Shown: positions 50,020-61,252, counted from the stretch's first letter. The stretch: DNA of 64,000 bases from Hydractinia symbiolongicarpus (GCF_029227915.1 NC_079882.1:28570001-28634000), one strand, 5' to 3'. Numbers and translations: made by a program. The notes: a model not told the origin generated them from the letters alone.

Positions 50020-50821
50020 AAAACTACAAAACGAAATCCTCAGGATGTCTGAAGAAGAGGAAGAAGTGACAAAAAGTTCCGCCATGATTAAAATTCCAAG
50101 ACGCCTTACATATCAGGTATAGCTGGTCGCTTCCAAGACTCCCAACGGAATTTGTATGCGGAAGCCGTTTCGACATAGCACACGCGTTATCGTGCAAGAA
50201 GGGAAGCTTCGTTACGTTACGACATAACGAAATTCGTGATTTAACGTCAATCATGTTAAACGAAGTCTTCCTTGACGTTAGAAGGGAACCGAGGCTTGTC
50301 GAAATGGATGGTGAACACCTGACGCACCGGACAATGAACAGAAGCCAAGAAGCGCGACTCGACATCAGCGCTACGGGTTTCTGGACTCTTGTACATAGAG
50401 CATTTTTTGATATCAGGGTCTTTGACCTAAATGCTCAGAGGTACAGGGTCTGGAGCTCGAAAAATGCTCCAAAAGGAATGAAGGGGAGAAGAAAAGGCAC
50501 TACAATAAACGTGTGAACAACATCGAGAATGGTACCTTCACGCCTTTGGTGTTTTCGACGAGTGGTAGCATGGGTCGTAAGTGTAAAACATTTTACACAC
50601 GTTTGTGCGAGATGATGGCTGAGAAAAAAGGTGAAAAACCCCAAAGAGTAACAGACTTCATACGAACGAAGCTATCGTATAGCCTTTTCCGATCGACATT
50701 GCTGTGTTTAAGAGGCTCACGCTCACTAAAGATCGAATACAGCCTGAGTGACATTCATCTGGCCATCTCTCTTTCGAAAGTTGGAGGCAATGAGTATTTA
50801 CTTTATTCATTTTTTTATTAA
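50020..50821 (+). pseudogene. C-terminal domain of the unassigned RT element
   Basis: Frames read EARLDISATGFWTLVHRAFF, DIRVFDLNAQRY, NGTFTPLVFSTSGSMGRKCK, TDFIRTKLSYSLFRSTLLCL and RGSRSL. These follow the RT in the same order as in other copies I recall. Acidic residues in LDI...FFDIRVF could be a nuclease-like centre, but I cannot show this. Ends near 50800. Confidence 0.6.
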
Positions 50822-50859
50822 TTCATTTAATGGTTTTAGTATTGAAGTAAGACAGCATA

Positions 50860-51149
50860 TGTATAATTATGTGAAAAAAACCCAGCGGAACACCGAAAAA
50901 AAAAAAGAAAAAAAAAAGAAAAAGTTACCGGCACCGAATCGAAGATTGCGAAAATGCGAAAAATACGTTAATCAAAATGCGGAAAAATGTAATCACTGTT
51001 TTAAATGTGGCAAAGCTGGACATTTTCGCGTTGAGTGCACATATCAAGAAAAACCAGTAAGTGTTGTTTCGGACGGGAGTAAACCAACTCTTACTAACCA
51101 TGTATATATGAAACCTGTTAATGATTCCCGTTTGTGTACTGCTATATAA
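50860..51149 (+). pseudogene. gypsy Gag nucleocapsid
   Basis: A lysine-rich stretch is followed by CNHCFKCGKAGHFRVEC, a CCHC knuckle (C-x2-C-x4-H-x4-C), then QEKPVSVVSDGSKPTLTN. It stops at 51149. Upstream capsid sequence is missing. Confidence 0.7.
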
Positions 51150-51174
51150 CTGCTGATAATTTCCAAACCAACCG

Positions 51175-51855
51175 ATCGCCAGTATCCGTGAATTTATTGG
51201 AGAAGGAGCCTCAAAGCTGCCAATAATTCAAATGTTGGGATCCACGGAGTCGCTGTGATGAAAATTGCACTGAAAAATGGACCACCATGTACCGATCCAT
51301 TCCTGGTAACCGATTCAAGCATCGACCAACCGATAATCGGCTTTAATGTCATCAACACCTAATCAATAGTTCTAATGAACAGCCAGTAGCAGAAACGCTT
51401 AACCTTTCTTCAAAAGTCACGAGTTCTTTTCTATCAGTTATGAAGGATATAAGTGACAATCCAAGTACAGTTTCTGTAGTTCAGTTGAATAAGCCTCTTT
51501 TTAAAACACCATATAGGAGTGCAGAGTGAAAATTAAAATTTCAAATTGTAAGACTGTGCCAGTGATATTTGAACCTCTCATTGTTGATCAGAATTTGAAG
51601 GTCGGAGAAGTAGTGGCAAAGTTGGCACTAGGAAAGTCAGTGACAATCACAGTTCCTTTTCAAAGTTTTACTGGTAGTGAGATTAGATTGAAATCCAGAA
51701 CACCAGTACTTGAAATCCAGTACTTTGAATCAAATATCAACAGTTTTTTCGTTAGAGTTACAGGGACAATGGACCCATTTAAGTCCCCAACTTTCAACAC
51801 ACACATCGCCTACATCTATGTCCAATTCCTCGGTTTAAGTCGACAACATGTCTAG
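51175..51855 (+). pseudogene. gypsy protease and linker, broken
   Basis: Fragments include IREFIGEGASKLPIIQMLGS-like, FLVTDSSIDQPIIGFNVI (protease-like flap and hydrophobic ILG equivalent), and the frame at 51526-51855 with VIFEPLIVDQNLKVGEVVAK. Several stops separate the parts. Confidence 0.45.
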
Positions 51856-52199
51856 GTCGGATAATTGGTTACCGCCAGCGAATCTTGAGCATTTAACACC
51901 ATCTCAGCAAAAGGAAGTTCACGATATCTCATCGCCGAAAAAAAAGCCTTTTCTAGGGATAAAAATGACACCGGTAGAATTTAAAATCTGAAGCGGAAAT
52001 TAGAGCTCTCAGACAACACCCAGGTATGGCAAAGATATTGCTCGATCCCAAAACCACCATGATGAAGTAAAAACTTACCAAAAGGACTTGCTGACCAACC
52101 AGTGGATAAACACGTTGTACTCATCGTATCCTAGTCCTATGGTATGCGTGCGATGGCAATCTTTGTCTTTGTATCGACTATCCTCGGTTGAACAGCAAA

Positions 52200-52660
52200 A
52201 TCATACCTGACAAAATGCCTCTACCCCGTGTATTCAAGATATCCTCGATGGTCTTGGAGTGAAATCCTGGTTTGCTTTATCCACAAGGACTCTAGGCATT
52301 ACACTGCTTTCTCGACACCTTGGGCACTGTATGAGTGGTTACGGATTTCTTTTGGTCCTAATAACGCACCACCCGCATTTCAGCGTTACAGGAATGAGTG
52401 CTTAGTAGGATTTCGAGATATTATCTGTATACCTTACTTGGACGATATCCTATGTTACAGCAACAACTTTGAGGAGCATAAATCTAATCTACGAAAAGTC
52501 TTGCAACAACTAAAAGAGCATGGGATTAAGCTTAATCCAAAAAATGTTGCCTTTTTAAAAGAGAGGTCAAATATCTTGGGAAAGTAATTTATGACACTAG
52601 TTACCGCAATGACTATGTCAACACGGAGGCATTGGACAAATTGTTGGAACAACCAAAAAC
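52200..52660 (+). pseudogene. gypsy reverse transcriptase
   Basis: Reads HYTAFSTPWALYEWLRISFG, PNNAPPAFQRYRNECLVGF, the catalytic CIPYLDDILCYS and HKSNLRKVLQQLKEHGIKLN. These are standard gypsy RT motifs, with YLDD at the active site. It is frameshifted at about 52585. Remains of RNase H to about 52960 are poor. Confidence 0.85.
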
Positions 52661-53009
52661 GGTCAAAGATTAACGTCTAGAGTTAGGTGTTATTGGATAC
52701 TGTAGGTCATCGATAAAAGATTTCTAAAGAATAACAAAACCATTATATGATTTGTTATCGAAAGGTTTACAGTGCAGTACAACTAGCAAGTAAACGTTCC
52801 AATAAACGAACTGCTGGTCACAAATCGTCGTCGGAATCCATCGTGTGGGAACCTAAACATGAAAAGATTATTCTGTATTTATTAGTGAAACAACTCAAAT
52901 CACCAAAAGTTATGAGCTATCCAGAAGAAAATCTCAAGAAAAAGTAGACTACTGGCAAGATACTGCCAACAGATGTTTATAAACTCTGAAGGAATATTAA
53001 TTAAAAAAA

Positions 53010-53865
53010 ACACAACTGCAAACCAGATTGTTCATCCCACATGTTATCATAGGATGGTGTTCAAGGAGATATCTGGGATATGATTGCGTGATTGAATTAG
53101 CACGGAGGAGATTTTACTGGCCTGGCATGGCTAGTGATGTCAAAATGTTTATTTTCAAGAAATGCAAGTGCATAAAGGATAAAAAGCCAAACATTGAACA
53201 AAGAGCACCATTAGAGCCCATATCAACATCAGGAGTCAATGGAAAGGCCTACTGTAGAGTACCTGCATCTTGACAAAGCAAAAAGAGGATATGAGTAAAT
53301 GTTGGTAATCACTGACCACTTTACCCGCTTTACCCAAGCCTATCCTACCAAGAATAAGTCAGGCAGAGCGGCAGCTGAAAAGATGTTCAATGAATTCATT
53401 TTATCGTACGGATTTCCCAAACGCATACACCATGACCAAGGGAAGGAGTTTGACAACAAACTCTGGAAAAGACTGCAGGAATTAAGTGACATGGAATCCT
53501 CAAGGACAACTCCATATCACCCAATGGGCAATGGCCAATGTGAAAGGATGAATCACACAATCATAAATATGCTTAAGACTGTGGAAAAATACAAGAAAGA
53601 AAAGTGAAAAGACCACATTAAACACCTTGTCTTTTCCTACAATAGCACAGTGCACAAAAAAACTGGACTTACACCGTTTTACCTAACGTTTGGACGCCAT
53701 AACAGATTGAAATTGAGGACCACCATACTTCTACAGAAAAATAGAAAAGATTTATTTAACAAGCCTGTCTTGCTTCATCCAAGTCTGCTAAATCAGGACA
53801 AAAGAATTATTACAAAAAGATTTATGATGCTATACTTGCAGTTGGAGACAGGGTTCTACTTGTAA
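53010..53865 (+). pseudogene. gypsy integrase
   Basis: Three frames. The zinc-binding part is HVIIGWCSRRYLGYD...RRRFYWPGMASDVKMFI...KCKC. The core is VITDHFTRFTQAYP (first Asp), FPKRIHHDQGKEFDNKLW (second Asp) and RTTPYHPMGNGQCERMNHTI (Glu as CERMN). A C-terminal part is HKKTGLTPFYLTFGRH. Catalytic residues are recognisable, but stops at 53274 and 53605 break it. Confidence 0.85.
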
Positions 53866-54169
53866 CCTTAAAGAACGAGGTTAGACCGGAAAAGTAAAAT
53901 CCTATTGAGAAAAAGATGTTTACGCAATAATCGCACAGAAACTCAATTTACCTGTGTACAAAATAAGATCTGGATCTGGCAAGACCAATGTGGTACACCG
54001 AAACCTTTTACTTCAATGCAATCAGCTACCAGAGGTAAACACGCCTTCTCCTCTTCATCGTGTAGAGGGTAGTCAGGATCTAATGGACACAAGCTCTCCT
54101 GAGGTGGGACAGAGAAATCATCAACACGACTCCTCAACTAAAAGAAATGATACCGCCAAGCTCTCCTGA

Positions 54170-54710
54170 GTCGGGAGAGGAGGAGATTCATCAGTGACCC
54201 TAACGAACAAGAAAACGAAGACATGCGACAAAGAAGGAAATCCAACATACGAAGAACTGTAAATATTGAGTTAAGAAACATTGAGGTTAAAAAAAGAAAA
54301 AAAGAAAGTTATGTACATAATGTGTTAACTACTTCCGTCTTTTTACTATCTTCTGGCGTTTTGTATATGGCAGGATAATGCTTTTTAAGTTAGAGATTAA
54401 TCTAATAACCAGGCAAACAATTTTTCTTCACTTATATATAACCAGAAATAGAAGTAATGTCAAATGGACGAATGATTCAAAATTGAAATGGAACTAAATG
54501 ATCAATTGTCATCGACACTCAACAGAATGATAGGGTAAAAGTCTAAGGGTAAAAAAAATCATAACAAAAATACACAAAATTTAGGAAAAACGGAACTTAA
54601 ATAAAAATACAAACTGCGTAATCACGTAGTAAATTGATTGTCAAATTTGTACCTCTCTCTAGAGGTGCCTTGTTACAGTAGTGATGTAGCTAGCCAAACT
54701 TATTTCTAAA
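54170..54710. other. gypsy 3' flank and non-coding DNA
   Basis: No gene. The possible polypurine and LTR region could not be defined. Confidence 0.35.
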
Positions 54711-54714
54711 GATT

Positions 54715-55430
54715 AAGGCATGGATGCCTGAATTATTTTATCCCCCCTCTTGTTTATGGTGCACAAGTATCTGGCAACGACAGAGAGGGTAGAGAATAAT
54801 TCAGGTATAGATGCCAGAATTAAAATGTCCTCCCTGCCAATATGGTCGCATAAATAGCTGGCAACGCAATAGAGGGTACAGAACAATTCAGGTATGGATG
54901 ATTGAATTACATTGTACCCCTTTCCTTTCTGTGCCTATAAATATCTGGCAACGCCATAAGGGGTACAGAATAATTCAGGTATGTGTGTTTTAATTTTAAT
55001 GTACCCCCTCCCGTTCTTGCCGCATAGATATCCGGCCACGACAGAAATGGTACATATAATTCAGGTATGGATGCCTAAATTGGAATGTACCCCCCCCCCC
55101 CCATTCTGGGCGCATAAATGTTTGGCAACGCCATAAAGGGTAAAGAAAAACTGGAGTATGGATGTCTGAATTATAATGTACCCCTCCCAATCTGGTTGCA
55201 TAAATATCTGGCAACACCAAAGGGGGTACAGAATAAATCAGGTATGGATGTTTGAATTTTAATGTATCCCCTCCCGTTCTTGTCGCATGAATATCTGGCA
55301 ACACCAGAGAGGGTACAGAATAATGCATGTATGAATGCCTAAATTGTAATGTACCCCCTTCCATTCTGGGCGCATAAATGTTTGGCAACGCCATAAAGGC
55401 TACAGAATAATTCCGGCATCCATACCCAAG
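54715..55430. repeat. Minisatellite, period about 87 bp, about 8 copies
   Basis: The phrase AATTCAGGTATGGATGCCTGAATT...AATGTACCCCCTCCC...GCATAAATATCTGGCAACGC recurs. The AGGTAT word falls at 54803, 54890, 54977, 55063, about 55154, 55240 and 55327, at steps of 86-91 bp. Copies diverge moderately; one contains a C14 run (55089). The unit contains TATGGAT, as do the repeats at 20-21 kb and 26 kb. Confidence 0.9.
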
Positions 55431-55639
55431 TTACTTTTTGTATCCCAAAAAAGACAGGTCAACTGCAAGTTACTGGGTGCAGATACAGGAATATTTGGAT
55501 ATAGGGATATACAAATGCAAAGCTGCTGTCAGTAAAACACATTAAAGTTCTATTTTTCTGCCTGAGAGAATGTGTTTATTTTCCTTTAATATTGCCGTAA
55601 AATGTATGTCTAATATGTTAGGTTTTCTGTCGTTACGGC

Positions 55640-56010
55640 GCGACGTCAATAACACTACTTTAACTTCAATATATATCCTATAATAAATTTGTTAATCCAC
55701 TACAGCGCACCTACAGCTTTGAGGTAAAATTACTTGGAAACAAGGTGCTGACGTCAATGATTTTTCACCGTGTGGGTAACTAGGGACCACCTAGGACAAA
55801 TTTGGGTAAGTTTCCGCAACCTGATTCCCCAAATCCGTTTTGGAGTGGAGAGGTTGATGACGTCATCAAAATTTTTTCAACCCCATAGGGTTTCAAGATC
55901 TATACGCTGAAGGCGACGGGTATGCAAATTTATGCTATTTTGAGATGTTACGAGTTAACAAAATTTTAAGAACATTTTTTAAGTATATGAACAGGACAGT
56001 GCTGACGTCA
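55640..56010. promoter_or_regulatory. Cluster of CRE-like TGACGTCA sites
   Basis: Perfect TGACGTCA palindromes at 55749-55756, 55858-55865 and 56003-56010, plus GACGTCA at 55642-55648. An octamer-like TATGCAAAT lies at 55920. TGACGTCA is the consensus site for CREB/ATF bZIP proteins. The spacing is 109 and 145 bp and the cluster lies just inside the right array. Function is inference. Confidence 0.45.
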
Positions 56011-56085
56011 TCAAAAGTTAAATGCAACTTTTTATTATTTTTCTCTGTCTAAGTGGATTTTGGACCGACCATATCGACTAGTTAC

Positions 56086-59000
56086 GGTATATTACTAAGT
56101 ATTACAGTGTACTACCAAATACCTAAACAGTACTGCAAAGTATTACAGTATATTACTAAGTACTACAGTGTATTAATAAATACTACAAGGTATTACAGTA
56201 TACTACCGAATACTACAAGGTATTACAGTGAATTACTGAATGCTACAAAGTATTACAGTGTATTACCGAATACTACAAAATATTACAGTATATTACTAAG
56301 TATTACAGTGCATTACTAAATACTACAAGGTATTACAGTGTATTATTGAATACTACAAGGTATTACAGTATATTACCCAATACTACAAGGTATTACAGAA
56401 TATTACCGAATACTACAAAGTATTACAGTGTATTACTAAATACTACAAGGTATTACAGTATACTACCGAAAATTACAAGGTATTACAGTGTACTACAAGG
56501 TATTACAGTGTATTACCGAATACTACAAGGTATTACAGTGTATTACTGAATACTACAAGGTATTACAGTATACTACCGAATATTACAAGGTATTACAGTG
56601 TACTACAAGGTATTACAGTATACTACCGAATATTACAAGGTATTACAGTGTACTACAAGGTATTACAGTGTATTACTGAATACTACAAAATATTACAGTA
56701 TATTACTAAGTACTACAGTGTATTACTGAATACTACAAGGTATTACAGTGTATTACCGAATACTACAAGGTATTACAGTGTATTACTGAATACTACAAGA
56801 TATTACAGTATACTACCGAATATTACAAGGTATTACAGTGTACTACAAGGTATTACAGTGTATTACTGAATACTACAAAATATTACAGTGTATTACTGAA
56901 TACTACAAGGCATTACAGTGTATTACTGAATACTACAAGGTATTACAGTGTATTACTGAATACTACAAGGTATTACAGTGTATTACTGAATACTACAAGG
57001 CATTACAGTGTATTACTGAATACTACAAGGTATTACAGTGTATTACTGAATACTACAAGGTATTACAGTGTATTACTGAATACTACAAGGCATTACAGTG
57101 TATTACTGAATACTACAAGGTATTACAGTGTATTACTGAATACTACAAGGTATTACAGTGTATTACTGAATACTACAAGGTATTACAGTATACTACCGAA
57201 TATTACAAGGTATTACAGTGTACTACAAGGTATTACAGTATACTACCGAATATTACAAGGTATTACAGTGTACTACAAGGTATTACAGTGTATTACTGAA
57301 TACTACAAAATATTACAGTGTATTACTGAATACTACAAGGCATTAAAGTGTATTACTAAATACTACAAGGTATTACAGTGTATTACTGAATACTACAAGG
57401 TATTACAGTGTATTACTGAATACTACAAGGCATTACAGTATATTACCGAATACTACAAGGTATTACAGTGTATTACTGAATACTACAAAGTATTACAGTG
57501 TATTACTGAATACTACAAGGTATTACAGTGTATTACTAAATACTACAAGGTATTACAGTATACTACCGAATATTACAAGGTATTACAGTGTACTACAAGG
57601 TATTACAGTGTATTACCGAATACTACAAGGTATTACAGTGTATTACAGTGTACTACAAGGTATTACAGTGTATTACCGAATACTACAAGGTATTACAGTG
57701 TATTACTGAATACTACAAGGTATTACAGTATACTACCGAATATTACAAGGTATTACAGTGTACTACAAGGTATTACAGTATACTACCGAATATTACAAGG
57801 TATTACAGTGTACTACAAGGTATTACAGTGTATTACTGAATACTACAAAATATTACAGTATATTACTAAGTACTACAGTGTATTACTGAATACTACAAGG
57901 TATTATAGTGTATTACCGAATATTACAAGGCATTACAGTATATTACCGAATACTACAAGGTATTACAGTGTATTACTGAATACTACAAAGTATTGCAGTG
58001 TATTACTGAATACTACAAGGTATTACAGTATACTACCGAATATTACAAGGTATTACAGTGTACTACAAGGTATTACAGTGTATTACCGAATACTACAAGG
58101 TATTACAGTGTATTACTGAATACTACAAGGTATTACAGTGTATTACCAAATACTACAAAGTATTACAGTGTATTACTAAATACTACAAGGTATTACAGTA
58201 TACTACCGAATATTACAAGGTATTACAGTGTACTACAAGGTATTACAGTGTATTACCGAATACTACAAGGTATTACAGTGTATTACTGAATACTACAAGG
58301 TATTACAGTATACTACCGAATATTACAAGGTATTACAGTGTACTACAAGGTATTACAGTATACTACCAAATATTACAAGGTATTACAGTGTACTACAAGG
58401 TATTACAGTGTATTACTGAATACTACAAAATATTACAGTGTATTACTGAATACTACAAGGCATTACAGTGTATTACTGAATACTACAAGGTATTACAGTG
58501 TATTACTGAATACTACAAGGTATTACAGTGTATTACTGAATACTACAAGGCATTACAGTATATTACCGAATACTACAAGGTATTACAGTGTATTACTGAA
58601 TACTACAAAGTATTACAGTGTATTACTGAATACTACAAGGTATTACAGTGTATTACTAAATACTACAAGGTATTACAGTATACTACCGAATATTACAAGG
58701 TATTACAGTGTACTACAAGGTATTACAGTGTATTACCGAATACTACAAGGTATTACAGTGTATTACAGTGTACTACAAGGTATTACAGTGTATTACCGAA
58801 TACTACAAGGTATTACAGTGTATTACTGAATACTACAAGGTATTACAGTATACTACCGAATATTACAAGGTATTACAGTGTACTACAAGGTATTACAGTA
58901 TACTACCGAATATTACAAGGTATTACAGTGTACTACAAGGTATTACAGTGTATTACTGAATACTACAAGGTATTACAGTGTATTACTGAATACTACAAGG

Positions 59001-60769
59001 TATTACAGTATACTACCGAATATTACAAGGTATTACAGTGTACTACAAGGTATTACAGTGTATTACTGAATACTACAAAATATTACAGTATATTACTAAG
59101 TACTACAGTGTATTACTGAATACTACAAGGTATTACAGTGTATTACCGAATATTACAAGGCATTACAGTATATTACCGAATACTACAAGGTATTACAGTG
59201 TATTACTGAATACTACAAAGTATTACAGTGTATTACTGAATACTACAAGGTATTACAGTATACTACCGAATATTACAAGGTATTACAGTGTACTACAAGG
59301 TATTACAGTGTATTACCGAATACTACAAGGTATTACAGTGTATTACTGAATACTACAAGGTATTACAGTGTATTACCGAATACTACAAAGTATTACAGTG
59401 TATTACTAAATACTACAAGGTATTACAGTATACTACCGAATATTACAAGGTATTACAGTGTACTACAAGGTATTACAGTGTATTACCGAATACTACAAGG
59501 TATTACAGTGTATTACTGAATACTACAAGGTATTACAGTATACTACCGAATATTACAAGGTATTACAGTGTACTACAAGGTATTACAGTATACTACCAAA
59601 TATTACAAGGTATTACAGTGTACTACAAGGTATTACAGTGTATTACTGAATACTACAAAATATTACAGTATATTACTAAGTACTACAGTGTATTACTGAA
59701 TACTACAAGGTATTACAGTGTATTACTGAATACTACAAGGTATTACAGTATACTACCGAATATTACAAGGTATTACAGTGTACTACAAGGTATTACAGTA
59801 TACTACCGAATATTACGAAGTATTACAGTGTACTACAAGGTATTACAGTGTATTACTGAATACTACAAAATATTACAGTGTATTACTGAATACTACAAGG
59901 CATTACAGTGTATTACTAAATACTACAAGGTATTACAGTGTATTACTGAATACTACAAGGTATTACAGTGTATTACTGAATACTACAAGGCATTACAGTA
60001 TATTACCGAATACTACAAGGTATTACAGTGTATTACTGAATACTACAAAGTATTACAGTGTATTACTGAATACTACAAGGTATTACAGTGTATTACTAAA
60101 TACTACAAGGTATTACAGTATACTACCGAATATTACAAGGTATTACAGTGTACTACAAGGTATTACAGTGTATTACCGAATACTACAAGGTATTACAGTG
60201 TATTACAGTGTACTACAAGGTATTACAGTGTATTACCGAATACTACAAGGTATTACAGTGTATTACTGAATACTACAAGGTATTACAGTATACTACCGAA
60301 TATTACAAGGTATTACAGTGTACTACAAGGTATTACAGTATACTACCGAATATTACAAGGTATTACAGTGTACTACAAGGTATTACAGTGTATTACTGAA
60401 TACTACAAAATATTACAGTATATTACTAAGTACTACAGTGTATTACTGAATACTACAAGGTATTACAGTGTATTACCGAATATTACAAGGCATTACAGTA
60501 TATTACCGAATACTACAAGGTATTACAGTGTATTACTGAATACTACAAAGTATTACAGTGTATTACTGAATACTACAAGGTATTACAGTATACTACCGAA
60601 TATTACAAGGTATTACAGTGTACTACAAGGTATTACAGTGTATTACCGAATACTACAAGGTATTACAGTGTATTACTGAATACTACAAGGCATTACAGTG
60701 TATTACCGAATACTACAAGGTATTACAGTATATTACCGAATACTACAAAGTAATACAGTGTAAAATACG
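56086..60769 (+). repeat. Right decamer minisatellite array
   Basis: Modules TATTACAGTG, TATTACTGAA and TACTACAAGG, with variants, in an unbroken 10-bp register from about 56131 to 60760 (about 463 consecutive modules). It is the same family as the left array, in opposite orientation and 2.5 times longer. Triplets (30 bp) dominate, but two-module and four-module units occur (TATTACAGTG directly followed by TACTACAAGG; a doubled TATTACAGTG near 57621-57650 and 58741-58770). Higher-order duplication is visible: about 58261-58960 recurs nearly identically at 59701-60400, exactly 1440 bp later. Long open frames across it are decapeptide by-products of the period. Confidence 0.95.
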
Positions 60770-60979
60770 GGATATTACTATGTACTACACTGTATTACTG
60801 TATATTACAAAGATATTATGCTAGGCAGTAGTATGTATAGTAGGCAGTATTATGTGTTAACAACATTACGGCGTTGATAAATTGCTTAACGTCGTGTGTC
60901 GGATGTCGTTGGAAGAATACGACAATGTCGGATACGACATATTCACAGACTAAATGGATCCTTCCATGAAGTGCTTCCC
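60770..60979 (-). repeat. Right terminal inverted repeat, unique portion
   Basis: The reverse complement begins GGGAAGCACTTCATGG and follows the left terminus as described there. It lacks the left-end insertion of about 33 bp. Short palindromic words ATACGACAATGTCGGATACG lie near 60920-60940. Confidence 0.85.
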
Positions 60980-60987
60980 AGAAAACC
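60980..60987. repeat. 8-bp target-site duplication, right (AGAAAACC)
   Basis: Identical to 5288-5295 and directly adjacent to the terminal CTTCCC of the right end. Confidence 0.8.
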
Positions 60988-61146
60988 GCGCGTACTATAA
61001 ACTATTTAAAAACTTAAAATCAACGAAGCGTTGCAATCTATTGTCTTTCCCTTGCTCGGCGTAGCTATGGTTACCATTTTTAAAAAGTTTAGTTTTCACG
61101 AGCGTGATTTAGCGCATGCACACAAATAAATTCGTCCCGTAAATAT

Positions 61147-61252
61147 GCGTGACAGACAGACGACGACTATTATTAAAGAGACTAGTCGTTAGCCCGTGGA
61201 AAAATCCACGAGGTCACCCGTCCTTTAAATTAACCCGTTGCAACAAAGTGGA
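61147..61252. repeat. Dispersed repeat, copy B
   Basis: Starts GACAGACAGACGACGACTAT and includes CCCGTGGA-AAAA-TCCACGAG. It is the same orientation and family as 10-112, with about 10 differences. Flanks are unrelated. Confidence 0.7.

Larger units (their letters stand above)
48311..50821 (+). mobile_element. Reverse-transcriptase element, clade not assigned
   Basis: Several frames in one direction. A short first frame (48311-48520) has a C2H2-like finger CKICSQVFFEKNKSKLHVC. Next come the RT frames, then a C-terminal frame. The set of motifs is one I associate with a repeated RT family in cnidarian and sponge genomes (GGRSIGVSEVLRRICGK, VLLVDASNAFNNINRQALL, TTQGDPIGMAVYA, HADDITAPGK). I see no LTRs, so it is probably of non-LTR type. 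It is dead because of stops and shifts. Confidence 0.7.
50845..54350 (+). mobile_element. Ty3/gypsy retrotransposon, decayed, LTRs not found
   Basis: Gag zinc knuckle, protease, RT, RNase H and integrase remnants occur in that order on the plus strand, the gypsy order. The 5' part of gag is absent. I could not find matching LTRs, so the copy is truncated or too diverged. Confidence 0.8.
5296..60979. mobile_element. Giant foldback-type DNA transposon (55.7 kb) with decamer-array ends
   Basis: The two ends are inverted copies: the outer 48 bp match at 47 positions and both start GGGAAGCACTTC. They are bounded by a perfect 8-bp duplication. Inward of each end lies a minisatellite of the same 10/30-bp family in opposite orientation. 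This architecture, a unique terminus followed by internally repetitive inverted ends, is known from Drosophila Foldback (FB) elements, which also carry 10-bp-based repeats and can mobilise very large segments. An 8-bp duplication fits hAT, P, Zisupton/KDZ and some Mutator-like elements; GGGAAG-like termini mildly favour Mutator-like. I see no intact transposase inside, so it is probably non-autonomous or a composite of two foldback ends enclosing host DNA and nested elements. The single-insertion reading rests on the matching duplication. Confidence 0.7.

Noticed and set aside
56086-60769. CRISPR array
   Set aside because: There are no unique spacers; the repeats are contiguous decamers in a eukaryotic context.
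56053-60824. Many long plus-strand open frames, up to 463 codons
   Set aside because: Same cause as in the left array; overlapping frames across one minisatellite are not genes.
655-61252. RAG-type recombination signals (CACAGTG heptamer with nonamer) around the RAG1-like gene
   Set aside because: CACTGTA-type words occur in the arrays, but no paired heptamer-nonamer with 12/23 spacing was found at element ends.
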